Assembly (NCBI GenBank): GCA_024220505.1
Contig: JAKZZE010000008.1
Coordinates: 496,001-560,000 of the forward strand
Length of the DNA: 64,000 bases
From: Rhizopus arrhizus
Lineage: Eukaryota; Mucoromycota; Mucoromycetes; Mucorales; Rhizopodaceae
Direction: 5' to 3'
Shown here piece after piece: positions 13,062 to 22,920 of the stretch (position 1 is the stretch's first letter; the number at the start of each line of letters is the position of its first letter). The position numbers and the translations under genes were made by a program. The notes under the pieces are model-generated. The model did no database searches. It worked only from the letters and a program-made list of their open reading frames with translations, and had not been told where the DNA came from.

Positions 13062-13948
13062 TTTCTGGCCTTGAAAAAATTTGATGTTGATCCAGATTGG
13101 TGAGTGGACTTACGTTGTTGGTTGAAACGGTTGTTGTTGGACGAGGAAGTGGAAGTGAAGCTGTTGTTGTTGTTGTTGAAGGTTTTACCACCATGCTGAG
13201 ATGGTGGACCTGATCGAAAGGGCTTCGAACCCCGCTGTGCCTCCTTAATGGTTTTTTGAGTAGAGTTAAGCTGACCAATCATAGAGTGGAACTGGTCGGA
13301 GGGCATGGTATGTCTACTGTCGCCAGTCAAGTCGGGTTTGAATGATTTGTTGACCGCCTTAATCGCGATGCCATTGCGATAGGTGTTGACGGAGTTACTA
13401 ACATTAAGTAACAGGGCCCTGGCATCATGAAGAATTTTTAGGCTGTGCTGAATATCATTGGTCTCTCGAGCATTAAGTAGTTGGTGGCCTAAGAGATCCA
13501 AAGGTCGAAAGACTGCTGATAAAAGATACTGAATTGATTTCAACGAGGCATCATGCGAACGTTGAGATTCATTCATATGACCGTATGCTGCAGGAACCGC
13601 GTCAGGAGGGCGATAGTCCAAAGCAGCAATGGGTGGGTAGAGATCGATGAGGCTAGCGCGTTGTTTATCAGTAAGAGGGGTACCGACAAACAAATCCTGA
13701 TCCATATCCAAAAGTGTGACTAACTCGTTGGAGGGGGTCCATTCATATTTGGCACGAGGAGTTGGAAGAGAGTTATCACCGCTGTCCTGCATAGGTTGAG
13801 GTTGGTGGGCAGGATATTGTTGCTGTTGCTGTTGTTGTTGTTGCAACAATTGAAGAATAGTATCTTGTTGTTGTTGTTGTTGTTGTAACTGCTGTTGCAA
13901 AAGAGCCATCTGCTCTTGCAAGGTAGATGTTTGTTCATCGTTTGACAT
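13043..13948 (-). CDS. DIRS ORF1 (gag-like), glutamine-rich
   Basis: 301 aa, starting MSNDEQTSTLQEQMALLQ, with two poly-Gln runs in the first 45 residues, a folded-looking middle (NELVTLLDMDQDLF, SIQYLLSAVFRPLDLLG) and an Asn/Ser-rich basic tail ending NNNNRS. It has the position and composition of DIRS ORF1 proteins, which are thought to bind RNA. No conserved domain is readable. It overlaps the pol frame by a few codons. Confidence 0.75.
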   Translation of the reverse strand: MSNDEQTSTLQEQMALLQQQLQQQQQQQDTILQLLQQQQQQQQQYPAHQPQPMQDSGDNSLPTPRAKYEWTPSNELVTLLDMDQDLFVGTPLTDKQRASLIDLYPPIAALDYRPPDAVPAAYGHMNESQRSHDASLKSIQYLLSAVFRPLDLLGHQLLNARETNDIQHSLKILHDARALLLNVSNSVNTYRNGIAIKAVNKSFKPDLTGDSRHTMPSDQFHSMIGQLNSTQKTIKEAQRGSKPFRSGPPSQHGGKTFNNNNNSFTSTSSSNNNRFNQQRKSTHQSGSTSNFFKARNNNNRS

Positions 13949-14150
13949 GCTGATATTGAAGGATGTTTCGATTTAGTGGTTATGACCTGAACGAAAAAGA
14001 AGATCAAGGAATCAAAAAAAAAAAAAAAAAAAAAAAAACTTTAAAATTTTCGTTAATTAAATAAAAAAGAAGATCACAGCAATTATAATTAAGTATATGA
14101 GTGTATTGAGGTCTCATGTAATTCTTGCGAGAATTCATTCGACCTTGAAT

Positions 14151-14430
14151 TTTCAATTTAGTAGGAGGCTCTGGTGCCTGTGGTCGCTGCGTGACTGCGT
14201 TGACCGACTGGTTAGATATTTTATCAGAAAGAACCATGATTTCTAATAGAATACGCTTTTGAATACGCTTTTGGATACGCTTTTGAGACTGAATACGCTT
14301 TTGGATACGCTTTTGAGACTGAATACGCTTTTGGATACGCTTTTGGATACGCTTTTGGATACGCTTTTGAGACTGAATACGCTTTTGAGACTGAATACGC
14401 TTTTGGATACGATTAAAGAATATTTTATTT
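14151..14430. repeat. Minisatellite of 12- and 18-bp units
   Basis: From about 14252 to 14409 the unit GGATACGCTTTT or GAATACGCTTTT repeats, sometimes preceded by GAGACT (12- and 18-bp units). All units are multiples of 3, so on the minus strand an open frame of KRIQ/SQKRIQ repeats is preserved. The flank 14151-14250 is unique sequence with an open minus-strand frame (SDKISNQSVNAVTQR) that I do not recognise. The tract lies exactly where the LINE fragment at 14434-14996 should have its 3' end, so it may be a 3'-end repeat of that insertion or part of an older gene. Confidence 0.7.
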
Positions 14431-14433
14431 ATC

Positions 14434-14996
14434 TGAGAATTAAAATAACCCAATTGAGCACATAATAATGGAAATTATTGTATTGCCCGGGTCAGATCAT
14501 GAGAAGGTTAAAGAGCTAAAAAACCTTTTTGATAGGCAAAAAGGGAAAAAGGATAGAGAGGGGAAGATGAAGAAGATACAGTAACAAACGATACGCGATT
14601 AATTAGAGCTGAACCAATGCAATAGTTTAGTGCCCAGAGGTGGAATTTCCGGAGCAGTTTTGTCATGGTGGAGGTAGTCAAGTTCATGTAGGATTTGGCA
14701 AATGATCGGCCATCGAATAAACCACGCTGAATATTTTGATCGACTTTGTACAGTAGGTTTCTTCCTTGAAGTAGGTAGGAGATTGAGGAGATATGATAAA
14801 GGGTCAGAGACAGTGCTTGGCATAAGAAGGCGATGATGCATATTTAGACAGGTAATAGCATGCGATCGAGTGAGTAGGTCATGAGGGTGGTAGATACATG
14901 GTTTGGGACGGCCACCAGGCAACCAGCCCATACGCCAACGAATCAATCGGCTACGTTCAATGTATGACATCGGTAGCCAGAGGATGGGATCCACGT
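14434..14996 (-). mobile_element. 5'-truncated LINE (last 131 codons of ORF2 plus 3' UTR)
   Basis: On the minus strand 14599-14994 encodes the C-terminal 131 residues of ORF2 (DPILWLPMSYIERSRLIRW ... KLLHWFSSN), nearly the same as the end of the 25861-28459 LINE, so the same family. The 3' UTR follows with the family's hairpin (AAAGGTTTTTTAGCTC region). The 5' truncation is at about 14995, directly next to TAAGACCGGAAATA, the left flank of the large transposon. Confidence 0.85.
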
Positions 14997-15009
14997 AAGA
15001 CCGGAAATA

Positions 15010-15072
15010 CAGTGAGAACGGTAAATTTTGTCACTTTCAGAAAATTGAATGTCTGCAATCAAAAAATAAATG
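15010..15072. repeat. Left 63-bp terminal inverted repeat of the palindromic transposon
   Basis: Starts CAGTGAGAACGG and ends AAAAAATAAATG. It is preceded by TA (15008-15009), which belongs to the target duplication. The LINE at 15076 is inserted just inside it. Confidence 0.9.
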
Positions 15073-15142
15073 TCGAGTTCTTTCGCGAATTTATACGTTA
15101 CACACACTACGAACAACAGTAAAACATCAAAGAACGTCAATT

Positions 15143-16387
15143 ATGCCTCCAGACTCTGCTATATCTGATAATAATAGCAACAATAACATGTCTAATATTA
15201 GTAATATCCTATCACAGGATGAAATTGATTACTTAATCTCTCATTTCGAGACCCATCGCAAATCTCTGAGATGTCCTAATTGCGAGAAAAAGGGTATTTT
15301 CCGCCGAAACGGCTCTACTAAATCTGAGCCTCCACAACCTATTTTCCGTTGCAATGGTTGCGGCAGTAGCTTCCGAGCCAAAACTATGTTAAACATTGTG
15401 AATTCTACGCAGTCTACTCCTGCAAACACACAAACATCAATGAATCCTGAATTTTCTGGATCTTTCCAAGATGCTACGTCATCCCAAGTGACACAAACCA
15501 ACAGCAACCAAAATGATTCACAATCTCTCCTTAATATGATCCAACTATTAACAAAAGAATTAGCTTCCGCAAGAACTGAAATCGAACGACTTCGAGCCCA
15601 GACAGCACATCTCCAAGAACAACTAAATCAACAGAACAACACCTCGAATCCTACAAACCCCTTGAACCCGTCCGATTTTCCTCCTCTTCAGAACACCGCA
15701 ACAACACTTTTACACTCAACTCCATGGCACCAACCTGCAAAACTTCAGCAAATTAAAGACCAACTGACCGCCCAACAACAACAACGACGCCTACAACGAC
15801 AAGAAGCAGCCGCACGTCTGTTACAGCCACCCTCTACCAACCAAGGATTTAAATATATCTACTTGCCTACGAAGGCTAGAGTACCTATTGGACAGATACG
15901 CTCCCGCTTGCGCAAATTGGATATCAACAATAACCGCATCATTGACATACATTACCCTGATCGTAACATTGTCGCCATTTTGATCCACAATGATTACGAA
16001 AACGAACTACGACAACAACTACAACGCTTCAAAGTAACCATCAAAGAGGACTTTAATCCTTGTGACCCCCAAGTGCTTCGTGATCCAAAATATGCTGACC
16101 ACACCCCTGAAGAGCGAGAAAATCTTGCTTTTATGCATCACTGTAACCGCATTGAAAGAGCTCTGCAATACATTCGAGCCCCAGTCAAGTTTGCCGTTGC
16201 CCGATACTTTTATTCGAAGGGCTGGATCAGCAAACAGCTCTTACAAGAAACTCTACCAGCACGAACAACAAACAGACAGCAAGATATAGACATATTCTTT
16301 TCCGATGATGACCATATGAACATCTTTGAAGAACCTAAGGACATGAACGAAACTACGACTCCTATGGATGATACAGCCTCCATATGA
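15143..16387 (+). CDS. LINE ORF1 protein (zinc finger, coiled coil)
   Basis: 414 aa. Near the N-terminus there is a C2C2 zinc finger (CPNCEKKGIFRR ... FRCNGCGSSF, ~res 51-76), then a coiled coil (LASARTEIERLRAQTAHLQ, ~145-165), Gln-rich linkers, and a C-terminal globular part (YIYLPTKARVPIGQIRSRLR) whose pattern suggests an RNA-binding fold as in other LINE ORF1 proteins. The expected role is binding the element's RNA. Its stop TGA overlaps the ORF2 start ATG (ATGA at 16384-16387). Confidence 0.85.
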   Translation: MPPDSAISDNNSNNNMSNISNILSQDEIDYLISHFETHRKSLRCPNCEKKGIFRRNGSTKSEPPQPIFRCNGCGSSFRAKTMLNIVNSTQSTPANTQTSMNPEFSGSFQDATSSQVTQTNSNQNDSQSLLNMIQLLTKELASARTEIERLRAQTAHLQEQLNQQNNTSNPTNPLNPSDFPPLQNTATTLLHSTPWHQPAKLQQIKDQLTAQQQQRRLQRQEAAARLLQPPSTNQGFKYIYLPTKARVPIGQIRSRLRKLDINNNRIIDIHYPDRNIVAILIHNDYENELRQQLQRFKVTIKEDFNPCDPQVLRDPKYADHTPEERENLAFMHHCNRIERALQYIRAPVKFAVARYFYSKGWISKQLLQETLPARTTNRQQDIDIFFSDDDHMNIFEEPKDMNETTTPMDDTASI

Positions 16388-19300
16388 GTCCAATCACTAT
16401 TACTCTCTTCAATGCCACAGGCCTAGCAAAACAGGCCATATCACCAATACTCCATCTTGCCCAATCTTCCTCGGTTCTACTTATTACTGAAACTTGGCTT
16501 TTGCCACCCAACAAATACCCTACTCACTGGAAACAATTTCACACATATGGCATCAAAACACAGCCCCTAGCCACTAAGGGACATCAAGGTATCAGTCTCC
16601 TTATTAACCCAACCTGCCCATATCATGTTCATCACCTACCGAACGACAACACGTCGGTTTCACAATACAAACTCTCCTTCATTATCGCAGACACTCTCGT
16701 TCATTGTGTTTATCTCCCACCCTCACTTAACAATCAAGTTGTTAGTCAAGTCCTGGATTCCTTACCACGTACAGCACCCGATGTCAAGTATACCATCCTC
16801 TGTGGCGATTTTAATGCAAGAATGGGATCTTATACTGGAGATAGCTCTACAAACCCCAGAGGCAACATGATATATAGATGGCTGCAAGAACATAATTTCA
16901 TATTATGGAACCAACGCCTTGCATATGGAAAACCCACCTTTATAGCACACCAAGGTAGCAGCATCATAGACTTCTTCATGAGCGATACTGAGCTATGTAA
17001 CCCTTCCTTAACAATATGGGAAGATCTTTCTTTGGATTCTGCCCACAAGATGATATCTTTTTCATTTCATCCCAGCATATTACCAGAAGTCCGTAACCAA
17101 CAACCACGTATCACTTGGAGGCTCACAAAGCTGCAAGAAGCCAAAACAAGGAATCAATATATCCAAAGTTTCCAAAATGCAACCAACAACATATCAATGT
17201 CTATCGAGAACAATAACCTACAGCCTCAAGATCAACAGTCAGCAAGAGGTTTTATTGAAAAGCTAAATGATGACATTTGCCAAGCAATATATATGTCACT
17301 GGATAGCATTTGTGGACGCATATGCCAACAAACCGACCCAATGAAGGACTTTTGGACAGCGGAAATGAGACAAGCATACGAGGCTAGAGAATATTACTAT
17401 AGGAAATGGCGTAAAGCATACGGTCTGAATAAACTCCATTTCTGGTTACAACACCAACAAGCACGTGCAATGCTAAGGCGCCTTATCCATCAACGACGTC
17501 GAGAAAACTGGCGTAGGTTCTGTCATCAGATGGCAATTGGGGAGTACACAAAAGCTATTTCTAGACTTAGTCGTATCCGTAAACATCGTACCCTACGGCC
17601 AGCTTTCTCTACACCACAAGGCCCTCAGCATGCTGCAGACATAATGGCTTCACATCTAGAGAATGTTTTTTCGGGACAATTGCTAAGGGAAGTTCAAATA
17701 AACAATATTTATAATCCAATTTTACCCTTTGAGATAGAATGCCCAATTACTGCAGAGGATATCCAAGAAGCCATTAGAAACTTACCAACAAAGAAAGCAC
17801 CTGGTGTGGATCACCTACGGAATGAAATGCTCCGACCAATACAACATCTACTGACACCGCTTCTTCTTTCGCTCTTCCGTTTGTGTTGGATGTGGTCTTA
17901 TACTCCACAATCTTGGCGTGTTGCTCAAGTTGTCCCGATATATAAAAAAGGCTCCACTGACGAACCGAGTAATTACCGACCTATCAGCCTAACTTCTATC
18001 TTTAGAAAGATCTTGGAACGTTGCATCCAATATAATTTGCAAACTGACGGACCCTCGCTTGACATTGCACAAGGGGGCTTTAGAGAATCCCGTGGTGCGT
18101 TAGACCAAGCACTTTGTCTTGCAGAGATATGCCATATACTGCGTTCACATTACCATAGCAAACCCGTTCTGGCCTTTCTGGATATAAAATCCGCCTATGA
18201 TACTGTTGACAGAAACCATGTATGGAAGGTATTACAACATTGTATATCAGCTCCACTCCTAGGTCTTCTACGCAACTTGTTCGACGAAGTTCAGATAGAA
18301 GTACTTGTCTCAAACGCAACTTCTAGGCGTTTCCATCCAAAGACTGGAGTACTCCAAGGATCCATCCTCTCGCCCTATCTTTACTCGGTATATATAAATC
18401 AACTTCCGGTATACCTACGCCCTCAAACCATAAAGGAGGATACATCGCCATTACAGTTAGCACCACTCTTGAACTGCTTACTTTATGCGGATGATGTGGT
18501 TTTAATAGCCAATAGCTCAACAATGGTTGACCTACTACAAAAATGCGAAGAACACAGTATGCAAATGGGATACCGGTGGAATCCTTCAAAATGTGTCATC
18601 TTGGATAACCAACCACAAACAATAGAATATGCGATCTATGACCAAGTTATACCGCAAGCGACAACTTTTAACTACCTAGGAATACCTTTCAAACCAGGTG
18701 GTCAACTTGATCCGGAGAAGCTTGTACAAAGCAATATTCTCAAAGCCATGGCTACGATGAATGCTCTATCTTCTATTGGGGTAAATCCTTCAGGATTCTC
18801 CAAGCTCCTATGCTCTCGGTTTTATGCTCAAATAGTTCGACCACAAATGGAATACGGCATAGCTATTAACTGCTTCAATCACACTCAGCTGAAAACTCTA
18901 GAAGAGGCACAAAACAAATGCATACGTAAGATCTATGGCGCATCTGGAAACACATCCACCAAGGTGATGCTGCATTTGGCTAAGTTACCCACAATGAAAG
19001 AAAGGATAGCTATCCTGCAAGCCCAATTCCTCTTTCGTTCATTATCTTTACCTGAGGACACACTACTATATCTCTTAATGCCACACATACAGTACACAAG
19101 AGGTCATCAATGGTATCGACTATCAAAAACTGCTCTGTGGAGATTGATGCCGCTGACGATAGCCGACTTAGATGCTCGAGGCTTTAGAGCGATAAAAAAG
19201 AAATTTCTTCACTCTAACCTTGAAAAACAGATCCAAGGTAAGAACTCCAAACTGCTATCCAGCTGTCGACCGACAATCACCCTTGACCCTATCTTGTGGC

Positions 19301-19668
19301 TTCCAATGACTCATGAAGAAAGAAGTCGATGTTTACGCTGGCGCCTTGGTTGGTTACCGGGTGGGGCGCCCAAACCCTGCCCCCGTCATCCCAACAGTAA
19401 CCTGTCAAGACGACACGCCATCAGTTGCCTCAATACGCATCGCCGACTCTGTATGCCTGAAACAATAGCCGACCCTATATCTTTCCTTTTGAATATGCTT
19501 CCGACACGCGCATTTGTTCTCTCTAGTATTGCTTTGTCCTGGACCTGGCGATGGCCCGTTATATGTTCTATTCTCCATGAATTAGATCAACTACAACACT
19601 ATACAACCATTCCATGCAAGGCACCTCATGGCCAAAAACTAATTGAATGGCTGAGACAATTCAACTAA
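16384..19668 (+). CDS. LINE ORF2: apurinic-type endonuclease and reverse transcriptase
   Basis: 1094 aa, fully open. N-terminal APE-type endonuclease: FNATGL, LITETWLLPP, LCGDFNARMG (~res 140), IIDFFMSD and a DSAHKM block in place of the usual SDH. Reverse transcriptase: KKAPGVDHLRNEML (~475), NYRPISLTSIFRKILE (~530), AFLDIKSAYDTVDR (~600), GVLQGSILSPYLYS and the catalytic LLYADDVVLIA (~700). The C-terminal domain contains PKPCPRHPNSNLSRRHAISC, a likely Cys/His cluster. Together these nick target DNA and copy the element's RNA. The ATG overlaps the ORF1 stop, suggesting termination-reinitiation. All key motifs are present, so the copy could be active. Confidence 0.93.
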   Translation: MSPITITLFNATGLAKQAISPILHLAQSSSVLLITETWLLPPNKYPTHWKQFHTYGIKTQPLATKGHQGISLLINPTCPYHVHHLPNDNTSVSQYKLSFIIADTLVHCVYLPPSLNNQVVSQVLDSLPRTAPDVKYTILCGDFNARMGSYTGDSSTNPRGNMIYRWLQEHNFILWNQRLAYGKPTFIAHQGSSIIDFFMSDTELCNPSLTIWEDLSLDSAHKMISFSFHPSILPEVRNQQPRITWRLTKLQEAKTRNQYIQSFQNATNNISMSIENNNLQPQDQQSARGFIEKLNDDICQAIYMSLDSICGRICQQTDPMKDFWTAEMRQAYEAREYYYRKWRKAYGLNKLHFWLQHQQARAMLRRLIHQRRRENWRRFCHQMAIGEYTKAISRLSRIRKHRTLRPAFSTPQGPQHAADIMASHLENVFSGQLLREVQINNIYNPILPFEIECPITAEDIQEAIRNLPTKKAPGVDHLRNEMLRPIQHLLTPLLLSLFRLCWMWSYTPQSWRVAQVVPIYKKGSTDEPSNYRPISLTSIFRKILERCIQYNLQTDGPSLDIAQGGFRESRGALDQALCLAEICHILRSHYHSKPVLAFLDIKSAYDTVDRNHVWKVLQHCISAPLLGLLRNLFDEVQIEVLVSNATSRRFHPKTGVLQGSILSPYLYSVYINQLPVYLRPQTIKEDTSPLQLAPLLNCLLYADDVVLIANSSTMVDLLQKCEEHSMQMGYRWNPSKCVILDNQPQTIEYAIYDQVIPQATTFNYLGIPFKPGGQLDPEKLVQSNILKAMATMNALSSIGVNPSGFSKLLCSRFYAQIVRPQMEYGIAINCFNHTQLKTLEEAQNKCIRKIYGASGNTSTKVMLHLAKLPTMKERIAILQAQFLFRSLSLPEDTLLYLLMPHIQYTRGHQWYRLSKTALWRLMPLTIADLDARGFRAIKKKFLHSNLEKQIQGKNSKLLSSCRPTITLDPILWLPMTHEERSRCLRWRLGWLPGGAPKPCPRHPNSNLSRRHAISCLNTHRRLCMPETIADPISFLLNMLPTRAFVLSSIALSWTWRWPVICSILHELDQLQHYTTIPCKAPHGQKLIEWLRQFN

Positions 19669-20320
19669 CTTCGTATGTCTCTCCATGCATCCTACCTTCC
19701 TTTCTCATTTTTTACCCTTGTTCCCATAAGGGGTTTTTTCTTAGCACTCACTTCCAAACGGATTGAACTGGTCCGGGCGGACACTTATTTGTTGTATATT
19801 TTAGCGCTCAAATGGATCATAAATAAATAAAATACCATGTTTAAACAAAAATAAATGTCGCTTTCCAAAAAATTAATGGCATTAAGCCAAATATACTTGT
19901 CCTTTTGGAGTAAAAGAAATGTCGCAATAAGTTAAATCAAATTGACCTAAATGATATTTCTCTTTTCGTTTAGGTTCTAAACAAATTATTTTTATTTATT
20001 TTATTTTATTTTTGTTGATAAGATAGCAGGTTTAGGAGGGAGTCTAAGAGGTCGGCTGCGTTAGGATATAAAGGAAGGGTCAAGTTGGGTATAAAGTTTT
20101 TGACATTGTAAGAAGTGAGCTATAGTAGTTTGGTCATAAAATGACTTTTTCATTTTCGCTCTGTCTTTCTACATACTTTTTCTTTTTGTTCTTTATTTCT
20201 TTTACTCTGGATCAACAACCAATATATCTTCTCTCGAAGTATAATGATAGATTACTAAAAATAATTCTTTATTTGTTATATGAAAAAAAGAGAATATGTA
20301 TATATTTATATAAATTCCTT

Positions 20321-21205
20321 CTATGATTGATCAGTCATATACTTTGTTCTTTTTGACTGATTGCTAGGTGATAAGAATATATTGACTGGGGTTACATTTC
20401 TCTTTGGTGATTGGACGAAATTATTTGAAGCATAATCACTGACTTCCACAAGATCATACTTATAAGATTGCTCAATATGAGACAATGTGATTTTGTTGCT
20501 AAGTTCCACTGCGAACTCTCTCCAGGCATAAAGGTTTAAAACACTTTTTCGAAGTTGATGTAACTCTACCAAAGAGCTTATCAAGCTGAAATTCCCAACC
20601 TTGTGTCCTACAAAGTAATTTTCATATCTGAACAGTTGAACTATATAAGCAGATTTGCCGGCGAAATCCAAGTAAAAAAGCCGGTGATCAGTGTTTTGAG
20701 TGAAAAGATGGATGTCATTCAAAATACAGCCGTTGATCCTAATATTTTTATTTTGTTGTTGTAGTAATGTAGCTGTAGTGGCATTTGGCTTTTTGAATTC
20801 GATAGAGCATATTTCTACATCATCAATATCAGTGTCAAGATCGGTTGCAACGAGGATATCAACTCTTCTTCCATAAGTAATATCGACTTCGTTAATTAGT
20901 TGCATTCTTTGTGTTGCTGCAGACACCGGTTCACCTTCTTTCAGAATCACGCGCGTATCATCCAAAAGAGGCCGTAAAGCACTAAGAAATGCATGCAAAT
21001 AAAATGATTCAGAGAGTTTTGTTTCTCTTTTGTAATGTTTCATGTTTTTGAGACTAAAGATAATGTTAAATACTGTATACAATAAATAAACAATATATGA
21101 AAAATATTACATGGCATCAATCGTTGATAATAGCTTATACGCTTCACAACTTTTATTAGTTTCTTCTGCTTTTCTTGTATCAATGAAGTCCAATATTCTG
21201 TCCAT
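20321..21205 (-). CDS. PD-(D/E)XK-nuclease-like protein, left-arm copy
   Basis: Exons 21111-21205 and 20321-21053, 57-nt intron; 275 aa; mirror image of the gene at 23025-23909 (coordinates sum to 44230) with the same protein. The spliced start is MDRILDFIDTRK. The core has GRRVDILVATD, then EICSIEFKKPN and LLQQQNKNIRINGCIL: an Asp, an E-x-K and a downstream Gln/Asn helix in the order of PD-(D/E)XK nucleases. I recall similar E-x-K plus QQ.KNIR proteins being abundant in Mucoromycota, but cannot check. It is transcribed away from the element centre. Role unknown: transposition factor, captured host gene or nuclease. The exact repeat in both arms means either gene conversion keeps them equal or the palindrome is young. 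Confidence 0.6.
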
Positions 21206-21309
21206 GGTATTGCTATTGAAATTTAAGATGTTTTAGTTCTTTGTCACTACGCATATATAACAGTGTTGTAAAACTCACTCGAAAATAAATGTACTCAAGT
21301 CATCAAATA

Positions 21310-22920
21310 CAGTCGTTCCACTCCCAATGTGAGGATTTTATAAAAAAAAAATACGGACTTTCAAATAAAAATTGGGGGACTTACCAAATAAAATTCACTG
21401 GTTGTTTGAAGTTCATTTCGTGGATTGTGAGAAAATCATTTCACACTCTATTTTAAATAAGCAATTATCAACTTGGTTCTTTGAATGTTGAATTATATTT
21501 TCAAGATATTGAATAGGAACTTCATTCGCAGCACCAACAATTCTTTCTTGTAGGGTTTCGGTATCTTTGAGCTTTTGACGTCTAGCTTTAGGTTTAACTA
21601 ATGCCCAAAATTGCTCGATGGGATTGAGCTCTGGCAAATATGGGGCAAGATACACACACTTATAGTCTTTATTTCTCTCATTGAGAATAGCTTCTATTTG
21701 TTTATGAATTGGTGCATTATCCATAATGAATTAATACCCTCTCATTTGGTCATACTTATCTAAAATATCCAAGGTTTCTCGCAAGAATCGCATGTAATGA
21801 CCAGCTGTTGTGCCTTTTGGACCATCTTCATTAGAGGCTGCAGGATTTTTTCTTTTTTTACCCCCCTGTATCTTTCTTATTTTTGGAGGTTGTTTTGGTA
21901 CACAAATACTTAAGTTTATCACTCCTACAGAAGATATAGCACCAAGAATAGTATGAGAAGGTGCTTTTGTCGTAGGAGTGGTGGTCACTGCCATTTGTCC
22001 CCTAGGAGCCCAGGCTCTATTTGGTTTCAGATTAATATCAAAACCAGCTTCATCAATAAAAACGCAATTTTTGGAAAAATCCATATCCGTATTGCTCTAT
22101 TTGACGACCCAGTCATAACGGCTTTGGATATTATCCACGTTTGCTCTTGCCTCCGGCCAACATGTAGTTTGCTTCAAGCTAAGATTACAATCATCTCTCA
22201 TAAACTCGTGTACTCTTGACTTTTTAATTTCGAGACCAGCAAATTTGTTTGTGAGCATGTCGACAGCATCCTGAATGTAAGCATTTGGATCATTGTCAAA
22301 AAATTCAATTAGACTTTGCTTATGCTCATCCTGCAACTTATTTTTAGGTTTGTTTTGACTATTTGTTTTCTTCTCAAGAGTAAAAGAATCTGGATCTTCT
22401 TGTAGCTTCTTCCACCAAGTGCGAGCAGTGCTTTCTTTGACAACAGCTTTTCGGGCAGCTGCAGCAATTGATATTACATGTTGGATTTTGTAATAAAAAA
22501 AAAGCTCTTTCGAGGCTAGCGTATATTCCATATACTTCTTTGATCGGCTGGCTCTTACATCCATGACGATGTCTTTGCTTTGTTCAGATTGTTTTTGATC
22601 CGTGAGTGCACTAGCCTTTTTTTCAAGGTACGAATCGAGATTAACCAATTGCCTTACAGCAAAAGGGTCTGGTTTCTCATCCACAACGTCCATAGCTTCA
22701 TGTCCAGCCTCATCAAAAATATTTCCTTGGCCATTTTCTTTCAGGGATACTAGTTTAGACATTTCACAGTTTTTAAAAATAAAGTGTGAAATGATTTTCT
22801 CACAATCCACGAAATGAACTTCAAACAACCAGTGAATTTTATTTGGTAAGTCCCCCAATTTTTATTTGAAAGTCCGTATTTTTTTTTTATAAAATCCTCA
22901 CATTGGGAGTGGAACGACTG
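21310..22920 (-). mobile_element. Tc1-like (DD34E) transposon at the palindrome centre
   Basis: 1,611 bp with 138-bp terminal inverted repeats (21310-21447; 22783-22920) starting CAGTCGTTCCACTCCCAATG, flanked by TA (21308-21309; 22921-22922). The flanks themselves are mirror images (...AGTCATCAAATA and TATTTGATGACT...), so the TA target was the exact centre of a perfect palindrome. It encodes one minus-strand transposase with two in-frame stops. Confidence 0.88.
21413..22762 (-). pseudogene. Tc1-like DDE transposase with two in-frame stop codons
   Basis: About 450 codons from MSKLVSLKENGQGN to the end, all in one frame except a TAG at 22097-22099 and a TAA at 21731-21733. It has a helix-turn-helix region (SIAAAARKAVVKESTARTWW), first catalytic Asp in CVFIDEAGFD, second in FIMDNAPIHK and Glu in ELNPIEQFW, with 34 residues between the last two: the DD34E spacing of Tc1 elements. 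A start at 22858 is also in frame but would translate terminal repeat. With two stops and otherwise no decay, it lost function recently, so mobility would need a source in trans. Confidence 0.88.

Larger units (their letters stand above)
9841..14149 (-). mobile_element. DIRS-type tyrosine-recombinase retrotransposon
   Basis: A 4.3-kb element on the minus strand with a gag-like ORF, reverse transcriptase/RNase H ORF and tyrosine recombinase in DIRS order. The ends are inverted repeats sharing CACTCATATACTTAATTATA. An internal complementary region (9951-10123) contains the joined outer ends of both termini, as expected for the rolling/circular replication model of DIRS-1. No target-site duplication is evident, as expected for recombinase-mediated insertion. 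The left end abuts the duplicated transporter upstream DNA and the right end abuts the 14151-14430 repeat region. The recombinase is broken, so this copy is probably not autonomous. Confidence 0.93.
15076..19846 (+). mobile_element. Full-length APE-type LINE with 14-bp target-site duplication
   Basis: A 4.77-kb non-LTR retrotransposon with both ORFs open. It is flanked by the direct repeat AAAAATAAATGTCG at 15062-15075 and 19847-19860, which marks a clean target-primed insertion inside the palindromic transposon. The 3' UTR has a hairpin-forming stretch, CCCTTGTTCCCATAAGGGG, at about 19716-19735 and ends in AT-rich sequence (GTTTAAAC), not a long poly(A). Confidence 0.93.

Noticed and set aside
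11020..13278. 750-codon minus-strand frame as an independent protein
   Set aside because: RT/RNase H motifs are in another frame over the same DNA; only the last ~90 codons are genuine (recombinase N-terminus).
14004..14453. 149-codon minus-strand frame with KRIQ repeats as a gene
   Set aside because: It is made of a poly-A/T tract, DIRS terminal repeat and the minisatellite; no domain and no conserved start.
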